Shown: positions 9,934 to 18,279 of the stretch, piece after piece
Numbering within the stretch: the first letter of the stretch is position 1
How the letters are laid out: the number at the start of each line of letters is the position of its first letter
From: Holophagaceae bacterium
GTDB taxonomy: Bacteria; Acidobacteriota; Holophagae; Holophagales; Holophagaceae
NCBI GenBank assembly: GCA_016720465.1
Contig: JADKKO010000004.1
Span: 1,240,001 to 1,304,000 of the forward strand
Length of the DNA: 64,000 bases
Direction: 5' to 3'
Notes under the pieces: model-generated
Database searches by the model: none
Seen by the model: the letters and a program-made list of their open reading frames with translations, nothing else
What the model was told of the DNA's origin: nothing
Program-made: the position numbers and the translations under genes

Positions 9934-11094
9934 TCAGGTCCCATCGAAAATGACGACCCGGCCCTTGCCCAGGGACTTGGCCTTCAATAGCGCCTTGTCG
10001 GATCGCTCGATGAGGGTGTCGGCGCCATCCGCATGGTTGGGAAAGGCGGCGATGCCCACGCTCAGTGAAATGGGCACCAGGTTCTCGCCCACTTCCAGGT
10101 GGCTCACAGCTAGGGCCTCGATGAGGCGTTCCCCGAGGATCGCCGCCCCTTTCGCGTTGGTGCTGCGCATGAGAATGCAGAATTCATCGCCCCCGTACCG
10201 GTACAGCCGGTCCTGGGCGCGCATGAGCTGCCTGGCCTCGAGGGCCACGGCCTCCAGCACCCGGCTGCCGGTGGGATGCCCGTACTGGCTGTTGAGCATC
10301 CTCAGGTTGTCCACATCCAGGAACAGGAGGGCCACCGATTCCGATTTGCCGGCAGCCTCGCGGATCACCTCGGGCAGTTCCGCCTCCAGGCAGCGCCGGT
10401 TCTGGGCCACCGTGAGGTCGTCCTTGAAGGACAGCTCCCGGCTGTGCTCGAGATTCCAGGCGTTGAGCAGCAGCGGTTCCAATTCCCGCAGCCAATCCAA
10501 CGTCCCGCCGGTGCCTTTCTCCGCATTCCGCAGCCGGAGCAGACCGATGTTTTCAGGCGGGCAGATCGCGATGGCCTCTCCGGACTCCACCAGCCGGTTC
10601 GCCTCCGCCCGGCTCAGCGGGGCCTCGGCGAAACCAGCCCCCGCGCGCTGGTAGTAGGCTTCTTCTTTCCTCAGCCAGATGGCTCCGGCACTGGCGGCGG
10701 AGAGTCTGAGGCACTGCACCAGCACGGGTCTTAAAAGCTCATCGAGCGTGGCCAGGTGCAGCAGCTGCTTCAGCCAGCCATCCGTGTCCATGATGCGCCC
10801 CTCAAGGTAGAGCAGGGCGTCCCGGACTTCACTGAGGGGCGCGGATTGCCGGACGACCCATCCGGCCCGTTGGGACAGGACGGCGCTGGTCTGCTCCGGG
10901 GTCCCCTCCTTCACCCACCACAGCACGGCCGTAGCCTTTTCGGGGATCCAGCGCGGATCCGGTTTATCGGCCACCACGAACAGGGTCGAGCCCTCGAGCC
11001 TGTTTGTCTGCGAGAACCCCCATTGCGAGAGGGAGGTTTTCAATTCCTCGGTCCCTGAAGCTGGATGCACCTCAAGCCAGTGGATGTAGGTCAT
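9934..11094 (-). CDS. GGDEF domain protein, probable diguanylate cyclase
   Basis: A 386-residue soluble protein. The C-terminal 165 residues are a GGDEF domain with an intact active-site loop (YRYGGDEFCILM) and the usual DDLTVAQNRRCLE, VALLFLDVDNLRMLN and SVGIAAFP motifs. This predicts synthesis of cyclic di-GMP from two GTP. No RxxD inhibitory site is obvious five residues before GGDEF (RAQDRLYRYGGDEF has RAQD slightly further out, so partial feedback control cannot be excluded). The N-terminal 220 residues look like a receiver-like fold followed by a GAF-like sensor segment, but I recognise no ligand residues. The gene starts 6 bp after the stop of the large gene upstream, so the two form a unit. 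Confidence 0.85.
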   Translation of the reverse strand: MTYIHWLEVHPASGTEELKTSLSQWGFSQTNRLEGSTLFVVADKPDPRWIPEKATAVLWWVKEGTPEQTSAVLSQRAGWVVRQSAPLSEVRDALLYLEGRIMDTDGWLKQLLHLATLDELLRPVLVQCLRLSAASAGAIWLRKEEAYYQRAGAGFAEAPLSRAEANRLVESGEAIAICPPENIGLLRLRNAEKGTGGTLDWLRELEPLLLNAWNLEHSRELSFKDDLTVAQNRRCLEAELPEVIREAAGKSESVALLFLDVDNLRMLNSQYGHPTGSRVLEAVALEARQLMRAQDRLYRYGGDEFCILMRSTNAKGAAILGERLIEALAVSHLEVGENLVPISLSVGIAAFPNHADGADTLIERSDKALLKAKSLGKGRVVIFDGT

Positions 11095-11100
11095 GGGGCA

Positions 11101-13068
11101 TCAGTTCAGCGCAGCGTCGAGCCGCATCGATAGGTGTTGAAGGTGGGAACCCAACATCCGCAGGGATGGCGTGGAAACCTTCGCGCCGCGCTCGGTCCGC
11201 ACCCACCGCTTGAGCAGCGCGAGGGCCTGGGGATCCCGCACGCCGAGCCGCTTGGTGGTCTGGATGAGTTTGTGGACGAGGCGCATGCGGTCCGGGCTTT
11301 CCTTGGGTTCGGAATCAACCTGCTCGCATAGTTTGAGGGCTTCACGGGAGATGGTCAGATCATGGCGGATGAGGGGGACCCTGGCATTGATGCGGAGTAG
11401 GAACTGCTCCAGGAAGCGGAGCATTTCGCTTGCGAGCTCGGTCGCATCCTGGAGGGACCGCTCCATGTTTTCCGGGTCGTCCAGGCTGCGGTACATGGCG
11501 GCGGAGATCCGCTCGAACTCGTGGCGGTCCGGCGTCCGGATCAGCAGGAATTCCGGGCTCCGCCGGAAGGAGGCAACCTGGTATTGGGTCTGGGACAGCA
11601 CCAGGGCCAACCGGGGCCAATCCCTCAATTCCAGGTTCAGTTCCAGCTTGTTCAGCATGGGATCCAGGTATTCCCATAGCCGGTGCAGTCGTTGGCGGAG
11701 CCGGTCGCCTTCCTCCGTGAGCGAGGGCGAATCCGGGAACAGGCGCTGGCGGAGTTCCGCTGAGAAAAGGCCCACCAGGTCGCCCATGAGCTGGCGCTGG
11801 TGGTTCAGGAGGAGGGCTTTCAGGTTGTCGAAAACCTGTGCCAGCTGGTCTACGTCGTTCTGGGCGAGCGTCTGCTGGAGCAGCCCGCGGATGGTGCTCT
11901 GGTCCTGCAAAAGACTCAACACAGCCTGGCGGAGGAATGCGCCGAGCAGCAACTGCTCCTCGCTCCCCTTCGGCAGCAGCTCCGCCGACCGCGGGTGGTA
12001 GACCCGTTCCGCAAGGCGGCCCAGCTCGGCTTCCATCACGTAGTAGATCGGGACCATCGCATACCGTTCCGTCACCGTCGCATTCGCTGCGGGTTCCATG
12101 GATTCCACGAGGCTCGAGAGCGCGAGATGGCTGGCCAGGGCCCGGGCCACCACCAGGAAGGCGGCTGGGTGGTCCTTTTTCATCTGCTTCAGCAGGCGCC
12201 GGACGTCCGGCGGCAAGGATTTCTCGAGGAGTCCTTCCTCGACCCTAGGCAGGGTCCAGCCCAGGTGGTTCCAGAGCCATTGGAGGCTCCCGCGCACCTG
12301 CTCCAGGGCCGGCCAATAAAAGCCCCGGTCCAGAGGACGGAGCAGGGTCATCCGCAGGCTGGCGATCACATGCTGGACGAGCTGCAAGGGCTCGATGCGT
12401 TCCCGGGTCGCCTCGGGCACTGCGCTCTCAAGGATCTCCGCGAGTTTCCGGAGGGCTTCGGTGGGCCTGCCGCCTTCGCCCTGGAGCGAGCGGTTCAGGA
12501 CTTTCATCTGGGCATTGAGGCGGTTGACCAGCTCGGGGCCGGCCTCGGCGGAGCCCAGGGCGCCGAACAGTTCCTTGAAGTGGTCCTTCCGCTCCGCCAG
12601 GAAGGCCGCCCAATGTTCGCGGAGCTGCGGCTGGCCGTCCGCGCCCATGAAAGTGGACATGGTCCTCAGGGAGGCCGAGAGGCCCAGCAGATGGGCGATC
12701 CATTCGGGCTCCTCGTTCACCATGAGCAATTCTTCATGGGCGGCCTCGGCCAGGTAGCCCAGCCTGGCCAGGGTGTGGGTCAGCACCAGGCCCATGGCGG
12801 GACGGATCTCGCCAAGATTCTTGTCCGAAAACCGATTCAGAAAGGCGAGGAAAAGCCCAAAAGAACGCCTTAGCTTGGCCAGGTTCGCGAGTTCCCGGGA
12901 AACGGCCGGAACAGCGGTGGGGCTGGATTCGATCAGGGGGGACAGGTCCCCGGAGCCCGCGCGGAAAATATCATCGAGCAGGGCGAGATCCTGCCGCGAA
13001 AGGCCCTTATCCCGGATCAGGGCCTTGACTTCCTGGAGGCGCTGACTTGGTGTCTTTTCCTGGGACAT
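11101..13068 (-). CDS. Large conserved hypothetical helical protein
   Basis: A 655-residue protein that I do not recognise. It is predicted almost wholly alpha-helical, soluble and rich in Leu, Arg and Glu, with no signal peptide or membrane segment. Helical segments such as LAKLRRSFGLFLAFLNRF, LRQRLHRLWEYLDPMLNKLE and LNRLNAQMKVLNRSL-like stretches suggest a repeat-type scaffold. No catalytic motif is visible. Its ATG at 13068 lies in a good position and the gene is directly followed by the GGDEF gene, so it may be a partner or regulator of that enzyme. That is an inference from the gene order alone. Confidence 0.55.
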   Translation of the reverse strand: MSQEKTPSQRLQEVKALIRDKGLSRQDLALLDDIFRAGSGDLSPLIESSPTAVPAVSRELANLAKLRRSFGLFLAFLNRFSDKNLGEIRPAMGLVLTHTLARLGYLAEAAHEELLMVNEEPEWIAHLLGLSASLRTMSTFMGADGQPQLREHWAAFLAERKDHFKELFGALGSAEAGPELVNRLNAQMKVLNRSLQGEGGRPTEALRKLAEILESAVPEATRERIEPLQLVQHVIASLRMTLLRPLDRGFYWPALEQVRGSLQWLWNHLGWTLPRVEEGLLEKSLPPDVRRLLKQMKKDHPAAFLVVARALASHLALSSLVESMEPAANATVTERYAMVPIYYVMEAELGRLAERVYHPRSAELLPKGSEEQLLLGAFLRQAVLSLLQDQSTIRGLLQQTLAQNDVDQLAQVFDNLKALLLNHQRQLMGDLVGLFSAELRQRLFPDSPSLTEEGDRLRQRLHRLWEYLDPMLNKLELNLELRDWPRLALVLSQTQYQVASFRRSPEFLLIRTPDRHEFERISAAMYRSLDDPENMERSLQDATELASEMLRFLEQFLLRINARVPLIRHDLTISREALKLCEQVDSEPKESPDRMRLVHKLIQTTKRLGVRDPQALALLKRWVRTERGAKVSTPSLRMLGSHLQHLSMRLDAALN

Positions 13069-13097
13069 GGAACTAGGATAGCGGGGCAGCCCAAACT

Positions 13098-13220
13098 TTA
13101 GGAGCCGTTACAGCGTGGCCAGCGCTTTTCTGGCCGGGCGGTTACGGCTCCTTATGTCGGCCAGAGGCCGGCGCGTTGGCTGCTTCTCCACGGTAAGTCG
13201 AAGGCGGTTACGGCTCCTTA
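13098..13220. repeat. Palindromic repeat with an extra direct copy
   Basis: A long imperfect palindrome spans 13098-13154: two 25-base arms match at 20 positions and flank a 7-base loop. Its right arm ends in GGCGGTTACGGCTCCTTA (13137-13154), and the same 18 bases occur again exactly at 13203-13220. It fills the divergent gap between the helical-protein gene and pilB. It looks like a REP/BIME-like unit or a regulatory hairpin. Confidence 0.6.
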
Positions 13221-13333
13221 GGCCGGATGCCAATCGTAATGACAGAGTCATTTTGATAGCGACGGCTGCCAGTGCGCCTGATCTTGTTAATCCCAGCAGT
13301 GCTACACTCGGCAAACCCATCTGGAGGAGTTCC

Positions 13334-15169
13334 GTGGCCACCAAGCTCGGCGACATGTTGGTCAAATCCCAGCTCATCACACCGGAACAACTGGAAGAAG
13401 CCATTCGGTTCCAGCGCAGGGACGGGGGAAAGCTTGGCAGCATCGTCGTCCGCCAGGGGTATTGCTCGGATCAGGACATCGTCAGTTTCCTGGGCATGCA
13501 GTACGGGGTCCCGGCCGCGGATCTGGATCAATGGCCGGCCATCGATCCAGGGGTGATCGCCCTGGTGCCCTCGGAACTGGCCCACAAGCACAAGGTGCTG
13601 CCGCTGCAGCGCTCCGGGAACGTGCTTACGTTGGCCATGTCGGATCCCACCGACATCTTCGCGATGGACGATGTCCGATTCCACACCGGCTACAACGTGG
13701 ACCCGGTGGTTTCGTCCGAGATCGGGCTGGCCAGGGCCATCGAACGCTACTACGGCGGTTCCAGCGGCTTGAAGCTGCGCGAGGACAGCCCCTCCACCAG
13801 CCGCGGCATGAGCGCGCCTGCCGCGCAGCAGGCGCCGGCCGCCTCACCGTTCAATTTCGACGAAGCGCCGGACGACGCCCTGGATCTGAAGTCCTTCGAA
13901 GAGGACATGGACACCGACACGCAGTACGACACCTTGGATGAGGACGAAGGCGACAACATCAATGTCGCCGCCCTCAGCAAGCAGAGCGAGGATGCCCCGG
14001 TGGTGCGCCTCGCGAACATGGTGCTCATCGATGCCATCCGCAAGGGCGCCTCCGACATCCACATCGAGCCCTATGAGAAGAGCTACCGCATCCGGTTCCG
14101 CATCGACGGCCTGCTCATGGAGGTGATGCGCCCGAATTTAAAGCTGAAGGACCCGCTCACCTCGCGCATCAAGATCCTGGCGAAACTCAACATCGCCGAA
14201 AAGCGGCTGCCCCAGGACGGCCGCATCAAGCTGCGCGTCAATCTCCAGGGCCGCCAGAAGACCATTGATTACCGAGTCTCGATCCTCCCCTGCCTGTTCG
14301 GCGAGAAGATCGTGATGCGGCTGCTCGACAATGATTCGCTCATGCTCGACCTCACCAAACTGGGCTTCGAGCCGGAGAGCCTGGAGGTGTGGAACCGCCA
14401 GATCGACAAGCCCTACGGGATGGTGCTGGTGACGGGCCCCACGGGCTCCGGCAAGACCAATACCCTGTACTCCTCCATCGCGAAACTGAACGAGCCGCAC
14501 GTGAACATCATGACGGCCGAAGATCCGGTGGAATTCAATTTCGCCGGCATCAACCAGGTCCAGATGAAGGAGCAGATCGGCCTCAATTTCGCGGCTGCGC
14601 TCAGGTCCTTCCTCCGCCAGGATCCCAACATCATCCTGGTCGGAGAGATCCGGGACTTTGAAACGGCGGAAATATCCATCAAGGCCAGCCTCACGGGCCA
14701 CCTGGTGCTGTCCACGCTCCACACCAATGATGCGGCCAGCACCATCAGCCGCCTGATGAACATGGGCGTGGAACCGTTCCTGGTGGCGACATCCGTGAAC
14801 GTCATCTGCGCCCAGCGGCTTGTGCGGAGAATCTGCTCCAACTGCAAGGCGCTGGATCCGACGGTCCCTCCGGCCGAGGCGCTGAAGAAAGTCGGGTTCA
14901 CCGAAGAGGAGATCGGGCGGCTGAAAATCATGCATGGTCAGGGCTGCGAGATCTGCCACAAGAAGGGCTACAAGGGCCGCGTCGGGCTCTATGAAGTGCT
15001 GGAGATGTCCGAAACCCTGAAGGACATGGTGCTGACCGGAGCATCGGCCATCGAACTCCGCGAGCAGGCCATCAAAGAGGGGATGATCACCCTGCGGCGG
15101 AGCGGCTGCCGCAAGGTATTGGATGGGGTCACCACCATCGAGGAAATCATCCGGGAAACTGTCGTCTAA
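13334..15169 (+). CDS. pilB: Type IV pilus assembly ATPase PilB
   Basis: The hexameric cytoplasmic ATPase that drives pilus extension, 611 residues. The GTG at 13334 is chosen because GGAGGAG precedes it and the protein then starts with the MshEN domain (KLGDMLVKSQLITPEQLEEA), a fold that binds cyclic di-GMP in several relatives. An acidic, disordered stretch (about 160-220) links it to the ATPase core. Walker A is GPTGSGKTNTLYSS, with Asn after the Thr as in Myxococcus PilB; the Asp box is EDPVEF and the Walker B/His region is LVGEIRDFETAE and STLHTNDA. A C-terminal zinc site is formed by CSNC and CEIC. It heads pilB-pilT-pilC. Confidence 0.95.
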   Translation: MATKLGDMLVKSQLITPEQLEEAIRFQRRDGGKLGSIVVRQGYCSDQDIVSFLGMQYGVPAADLDQWPAIDPGVIALVPSELAHKHKVLPLQRSGNVLTLAMSDPTDIFAMDDVRFHTGYNVDPVVSSEIGLARAIERYYGGSSGLKLREDSPSTSRGMSAPAAQQAPAASPFNFDEAPDDALDLKSFEEDMDTDTQYDTLDEDEGDNINVAALSKQSEDAPVVRLANMVLIDAIRKGASDIHIEPYEKSYRIRFRIDGLLMEVMRPNLKLKDPLTSRIKILAKLNIAEKRLPQDGRIKLRVNLQGRQKTIDYRVSILPCLFGEKIVMRLLDNDSLMLDLTKLGFEPESLEVWNRQIDKPYGMVLVTGPTGSGKTNTLYSSIAKLNEPHVNIMTAEDPVEFNFAGINQVQMKEQIGLNFAAALRSFLRQDPNIILVGEIRDFETAEISIKASLTGHLVLSTLHTNDAASTISRLMNMGVEPFLVATSVNVICAQRLVRRICSNCKALDPTVPPAEALKKVGFTEEEIGRLKIMHGQGCEICHKKGYKGRVGLYEVLEMSETLKDMVLTGASAIELREQAIKEGMITLRRSGCRKVLDGVTTIEEIIRETVV

Positions 15170-15214
15170 CATTCACTTCCACCCTGACCCGTAAGCTCAG
15201 ATGCGAGGACTGAA

Positions 15215-16393
15215 ATGGCCGATGTCAATTACGTTGTTCCCCTCCAGCAGCTCCTGAAGACCATGGTCGAATATGGTGGAACGGACCTCCACATCACCAC
15301 CGAGTCGGCGCCTCAGATCCGCATCGATGGCCGCATGGTCCCATTGAAACTGCCGCCGTTGGACGCGACCCAGACCCGATGGCTCTGCTACGGCGTCATG
15401 ACCGACCAGCAGAAGCACCGCCTTGAAGAAGATCTCGAGGTGGACTTCTCCTTCGGGCTCCAGGGCATCGCGAGGTTTCGCGCCAATGTGTTCAATCAGC
15501 GGGGCGCCACCGCCGGGGTCTTCCGCACCATCCCTGAAAACATCCGATCCTTCGAGCAATTGGGGCTTCCCCCGGCCATCCAGAGCCTCTGCGACAAGCC
15601 CCGGGGGCTGGTGCTGGTGACCGGGGTGACCGGATCCGGCAAGTCCACCACGCTGGCCGCCATGGTGGACAAGATCAACACAGATGAGCCGCTGCACATC
15701 CTCACCATCGAAGACCCGGTGGAGTACGTCCACAAACACAAGCGCAGCCTCGTGAACCAGCGGGAGATCCACGCGGACACCCACAGCTTCAAAAAAGCCC
15801 TCCGCTCGGCTCTCCGCCAAGACCCTGATGTGGTGCTGGTCGGCGAAATGCGGGACCTGGAAACCATCGAGTCGGCGCTCACCATCGCCGAGACGGGCCA
15901 CCTGACTTTTGGAACGCTCCACACGAATTCCGCGACGCAGACCATCAACCGCATCATCGACGTCTTCCCCAGCCACCAGCAGAGCCAGGTGCGGGCCCAG
16001 CTCTCCCTGGTGCTCGAAGGGGTCGTCTGCCAAAGCCTCATCCCCAAGGCGAGCGGAAAAGGCCGGGCCCTGGCCCTGGAAGTGATGATTCCCAATTCGG
16101 CGATCCGGAATCTGATTCGGGAGGACAAAGTCCACCAGATCTACAGTTCCATGCAGACGGGTCAAATCAAGTTCGGCATGCAGACCTTCAACCAGAGCCT
16201 TGCGGAACTGGTGATCAAGGGGGAGATAGCGCAGGACGTGGCCACCGAGTTCTCCAGCAACCATGATGAGCTGCGGGAACTGATCAACCGCGGGGTGGGA
16301 ACGGTGAACATGGCCCCCCAGGCTCCTCAGCCCAAGCCTGGCGGTCTCGGCGGTCTGCTTGGAGGCAGAAATCCCAACATCAAGTACACCTAG
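15215..16393 (+). CDS. pilT: Pilus retraction ATPase PilT
   Basis: The motor for pilus retraction and twitching, 392 residues. It has the PAS-like N-terminal domain, Walker A GVTGSGKSTTLAAM, the Asp box EDPVEYVHKH, the His box TLHTNSATQTI and the PilT-specific C-terminal motif AIRNLIRE, which separates it from PilB-type ATPases. The tail ends in a Gly-rich stretch (GGLGGLLGGR). It lies 45 bp after pilB and about 107 bp before pilC on the same strand, the usual B-T-C order of delta-proteobacteria and acidobacteria. Confidence 0.96.
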   Translation: MADVNYVVPLQQLLKTMVEYGGTDLHITTESAPQIRIDGRMVPLKLPPLDATQTRWLCYGVMTDQQKHRLEEDLEVDFSFGLQGIARFRANVFNQRGATAGVFRTIPENIRSFEQLGLPPAIQSLCDKPRGLVLVTGVTGSGKSTTLAAMVDKINTDEPLHILTIEDPVEYVHKHKRSLVNQREIHADTHSFKKALRSALRQDPDVVLVGEMRDLETIESALTIAETGHLTFGTLHTNSATQTINRIIDVFPSHQQSQVRAQLSLVLEGVVCQSLIPKASGKGRALALEVMIPNSAIRNLIREDKVHQIYSSMQTGQIKFGMQTFNQSLAELVIKGEIAQDVATEFSSNHDELRELINRGVGTVNMAPQAPQPKPGGLGGLLGGRNPNIKYT

Positions 16394-16500
16394 CGATTCC
16401 AGGTGATGGCCAGGTGATTTTTGCCCAACCCTTTCCAATATCAATGCTTCACCCTATGCTGATCCAAGCAATGTCCAGCCACCTATAAACGAGGTTTCCG

Positions 16501-17703
16501 ATGCCTGCATTCGCATGGAAAGGCAAGAATCGATTGGGCGAGGTCCAAGAGGGCCTCATCGTGTCCGACTCCAAGGACGCGGCCTCTGTCACCCTGAAGC
16601 GCAACGGCATCCAGATAATATCCATCAGAGCCCAGCAATCCACCGGCACCAAGAGCCTGGGCAAGGTCAATGCAAAAGACCTGGCCATCTTCACCCGCCA
16701 GTTCAGTGTGATGATCGATGCTGGCCTTCCCTTGGTCCAATGTCTAGAAATCCTTGGCGCCCAGCAGGAAGACAAGGGATTCCAGAAAATAATCGCCGCC
16801 GTGCGCCAGGATGTGGAGCAGGGCGCGACCCTCCAGACCGCCCTTTCGAAGCACCCCAAGGCTTTCAACGACCTGTACGTGAACATGGTCGGGGCCGGCG
16901 AGGCAGGCGGCATCCTCGACGTGATTCTGCAGCGGCTTTCCGGCTATATCGAAAAAGCCGTCAAACTTACGGCCAAAGTCAAGAGCGCCATGATTTATCC
17001 CATCGCGGTCATCAGCATCGCTCTCATCGTGGTGGTGATCATCATGGTGAAGGTCATCCCGGTGTTCAGCGCCATGTACGAAGGATTGGGATCGACCTTG
17101 CCGCTGCCGACCCGCATCTGCATCGGGATGTCGAACGTCCTGATCCGCTATTCCTACATCGTGGTGGCCTTCGCCTTGCTGATCTATTTCGGCATTCGGC
17201 AGTACTACAAGACCGTCCCCGGGAAATTGCAGATCGACAAACTGATGCTCAAGCTGCCGGTGCTCGGCGACATCCTTCTGAAAGTCGCCGTGGCCCGCTT
17301 CTGCCGGACCCTGGGAACGCTGATCAGCTCCGGCGTCCCCATCCTGGAAGGCATGGACATCACGGCCCGGACCTCCGGCAACCAGGTCTGCCAGAACGCG
17401 ATCCTCAGAGCCAAGGAAGCAGTGGAACAGGGCCGGAATATTGCAACCCCCCTCGCCGAGACCAAGGTGTTCCCGCCCATGGTCGTCCAGATGGTGGGCG
17501 TCGGTGAGGCCACGGGCGCCCTGGATGCGATGCTCTCCAAGGTCGCGGATTTTTACGAGGATGAAGTCGACAACGCGGTGGCCGGCCTGACCAGCCTGAT
17601 GGAACCCGTCATGATCGCCATGCTCGGCGGCATCATCGGCTTCATCGTCGTGGCCATGTACATGCCGATCTTCCAGCTCGCCAACGTGGTCGGAAAAGAT
17701 TGA
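16501..17703 (+). CDS. pilC: Type IV pilus inner-membrane platform protein PilC
   Basis: The inner-membrane platform that couples the PilB and PilT motors to pilin movement, 400 residues. It has two T2SSF/GspF-like cytoplasmic domains: residues about 65-190 with FTRQFSVMIDAGLPLVQCLE, and about 270-390 with FCRTLGTLISSGVPILEGMD. Three membrane helices are visible: two near 170-235 and the last close to the C-terminus (MIAMLGGIIGFIVVAMYMPI). The short N-terminal domain begins MPAFAWKGKNRLGE. AACGAGGT precedes the ATG. It follows pilT and precedes a pilin-like gene. Confidence 0.96.
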   Translation: MPAFAWKGKNRLGEVQEGLIVSDSKDAASVTLKRNGIQIISIRAQQSTGTKSLGKVNAKDLAIFTRQFSVMIDAGLPLVQCLEILGAQQEDKGFQKIIAAVRQDVEQGATLQTALSKHPKAFNDLYVNMVGAGEAGGILDVILQRLSGYIEKAVKLTAKVKSAMIYPIAVISIALIVVVIIMVKVIPVFSAMYEGLGSTLPLPTRICIGMSNVLIRYSYIVVAFALLIYFGIRQYYKTVPGKLQIDKLMLKLPVLGDILLKVAVARFCRTLGTLISSGVPILEGMDITARTSGNQVCQNAILRAKEAVEQGRNIATPLAETKVFPPMVVQMVGVGEATGALDAMLSKVADFYEDEVDNAVAGLTSLMEPVMIAMLGGIIGFIVVAMYMPIFQLANVVGKD

Positions 17704-17715
17704 CGATCTGCCGGG

Positions 17716-17745
17716 TTGAAGACCCGCATCGTTCTTGCATAGAAT
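17716..17745 (+). promoter_or_regulatory. Candidate sigma-70 promoter of the pilin-like gene
   Basis: TTGAAG at 17716-17721 and TAGAAT at 17740-17745 are 18 bp apart and lie about 37 bp before the start codon. This would let the pilin-like gene be expressed apart from pilBTC. The match is by eye. Confidence 0.4.
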
Positions 17746-17781
17746 GCACAGTTCACAGGGTCATTCCTGCCATGGAGGCGA

Positions 17782-18255
17782 ATGATGAAGATGGCCACCA
17801 CCCAAACACCAGCCGCGCAGCGGGGTTTCAGCCTGATCGAGCTGCTCCTGGTCCTGGCGATCATCGGGATCATTTCCGCGATCGCGATTCCTTCGTTCCT
17901 GGGCCAGCGGCGCCGGGCCCGGGTCATCGGCGACGCCAAGGCCAACGCCGAAGTGCTGCGCATGGCCCTCGAAACCCGCAAGGCGGAAATCGGAATCTAT
18001 GCCCCGGTCGCATCCTATAGCTGGACCGCCGCAGGTGGCGCCCCCTCCGCAAGCGTCAACCCGGCTCCCGGGTTTGTGGTGAAGGGGGCCAGCAAGATGG
18101 ATTTCAAGGTGGTGGTCGCCAATGGCGGACTTTCCTACCTGTTGAACGTGACCGACCCGGGCATGGGCAATGCAGTCGTCATCCAACGGGACCAGGCGGG
18201 CCGCCAGTTGGATGGGACCGGCGCGGTTGGGCTCACGACCTACGAGAAAAACTGA
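17782..18255 (+). CDS. Type IV pilin-like protein (prepilin)
   Basis: A 157-residue prepilin. The positively charged leader ends at Gly14, followed by FSLIELLLVLAIIGIISAIA, the class-defining N-terminal helix. Glu at mature position 5 is present, so it should be cut and methylated by PilD and enter the pilus or pseudopilus. The globular part is about 110 residues, without a Cys pair. Two adjacent ATG codons (17782 and 17785) follow GGAGG. It comes directly after pilC with its own possible promoter. A second pilin lies 2 kb further on in the opposite strand; that one looks more like the major subunit, so this may be a minor or alternative pilin. Confidence 0.88.
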   Translation: MMKMATTQTPAAQRGFSLIELLLVLAIIGIISAIAIPSFLGQRRRARVIGDAKANAEVLRMALETRKAEIGIYAPVASYSWTAAGGAPSASVNPAPGFVVKGASKMDFKVVVANGGLSYLLNVTDPGMGNAVVIQRDQAGRQLDGTGAVGLTTYEKN

Positions 18256-18258
18256 TAA

Positions 18259-18279
18259 AGCCAGATTGAGGCTATTTTT
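18259..18279 (+). terminator. Weak terminator-like hairpin after the pilin-like gene
   Basis: AGCC (18259-18262) pairs with GGCT (18270-18273), followed by A and five T. The stem is short. It overlaps the stop codon of the converging sulfatase-fold gene. Confidence 0.35.
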
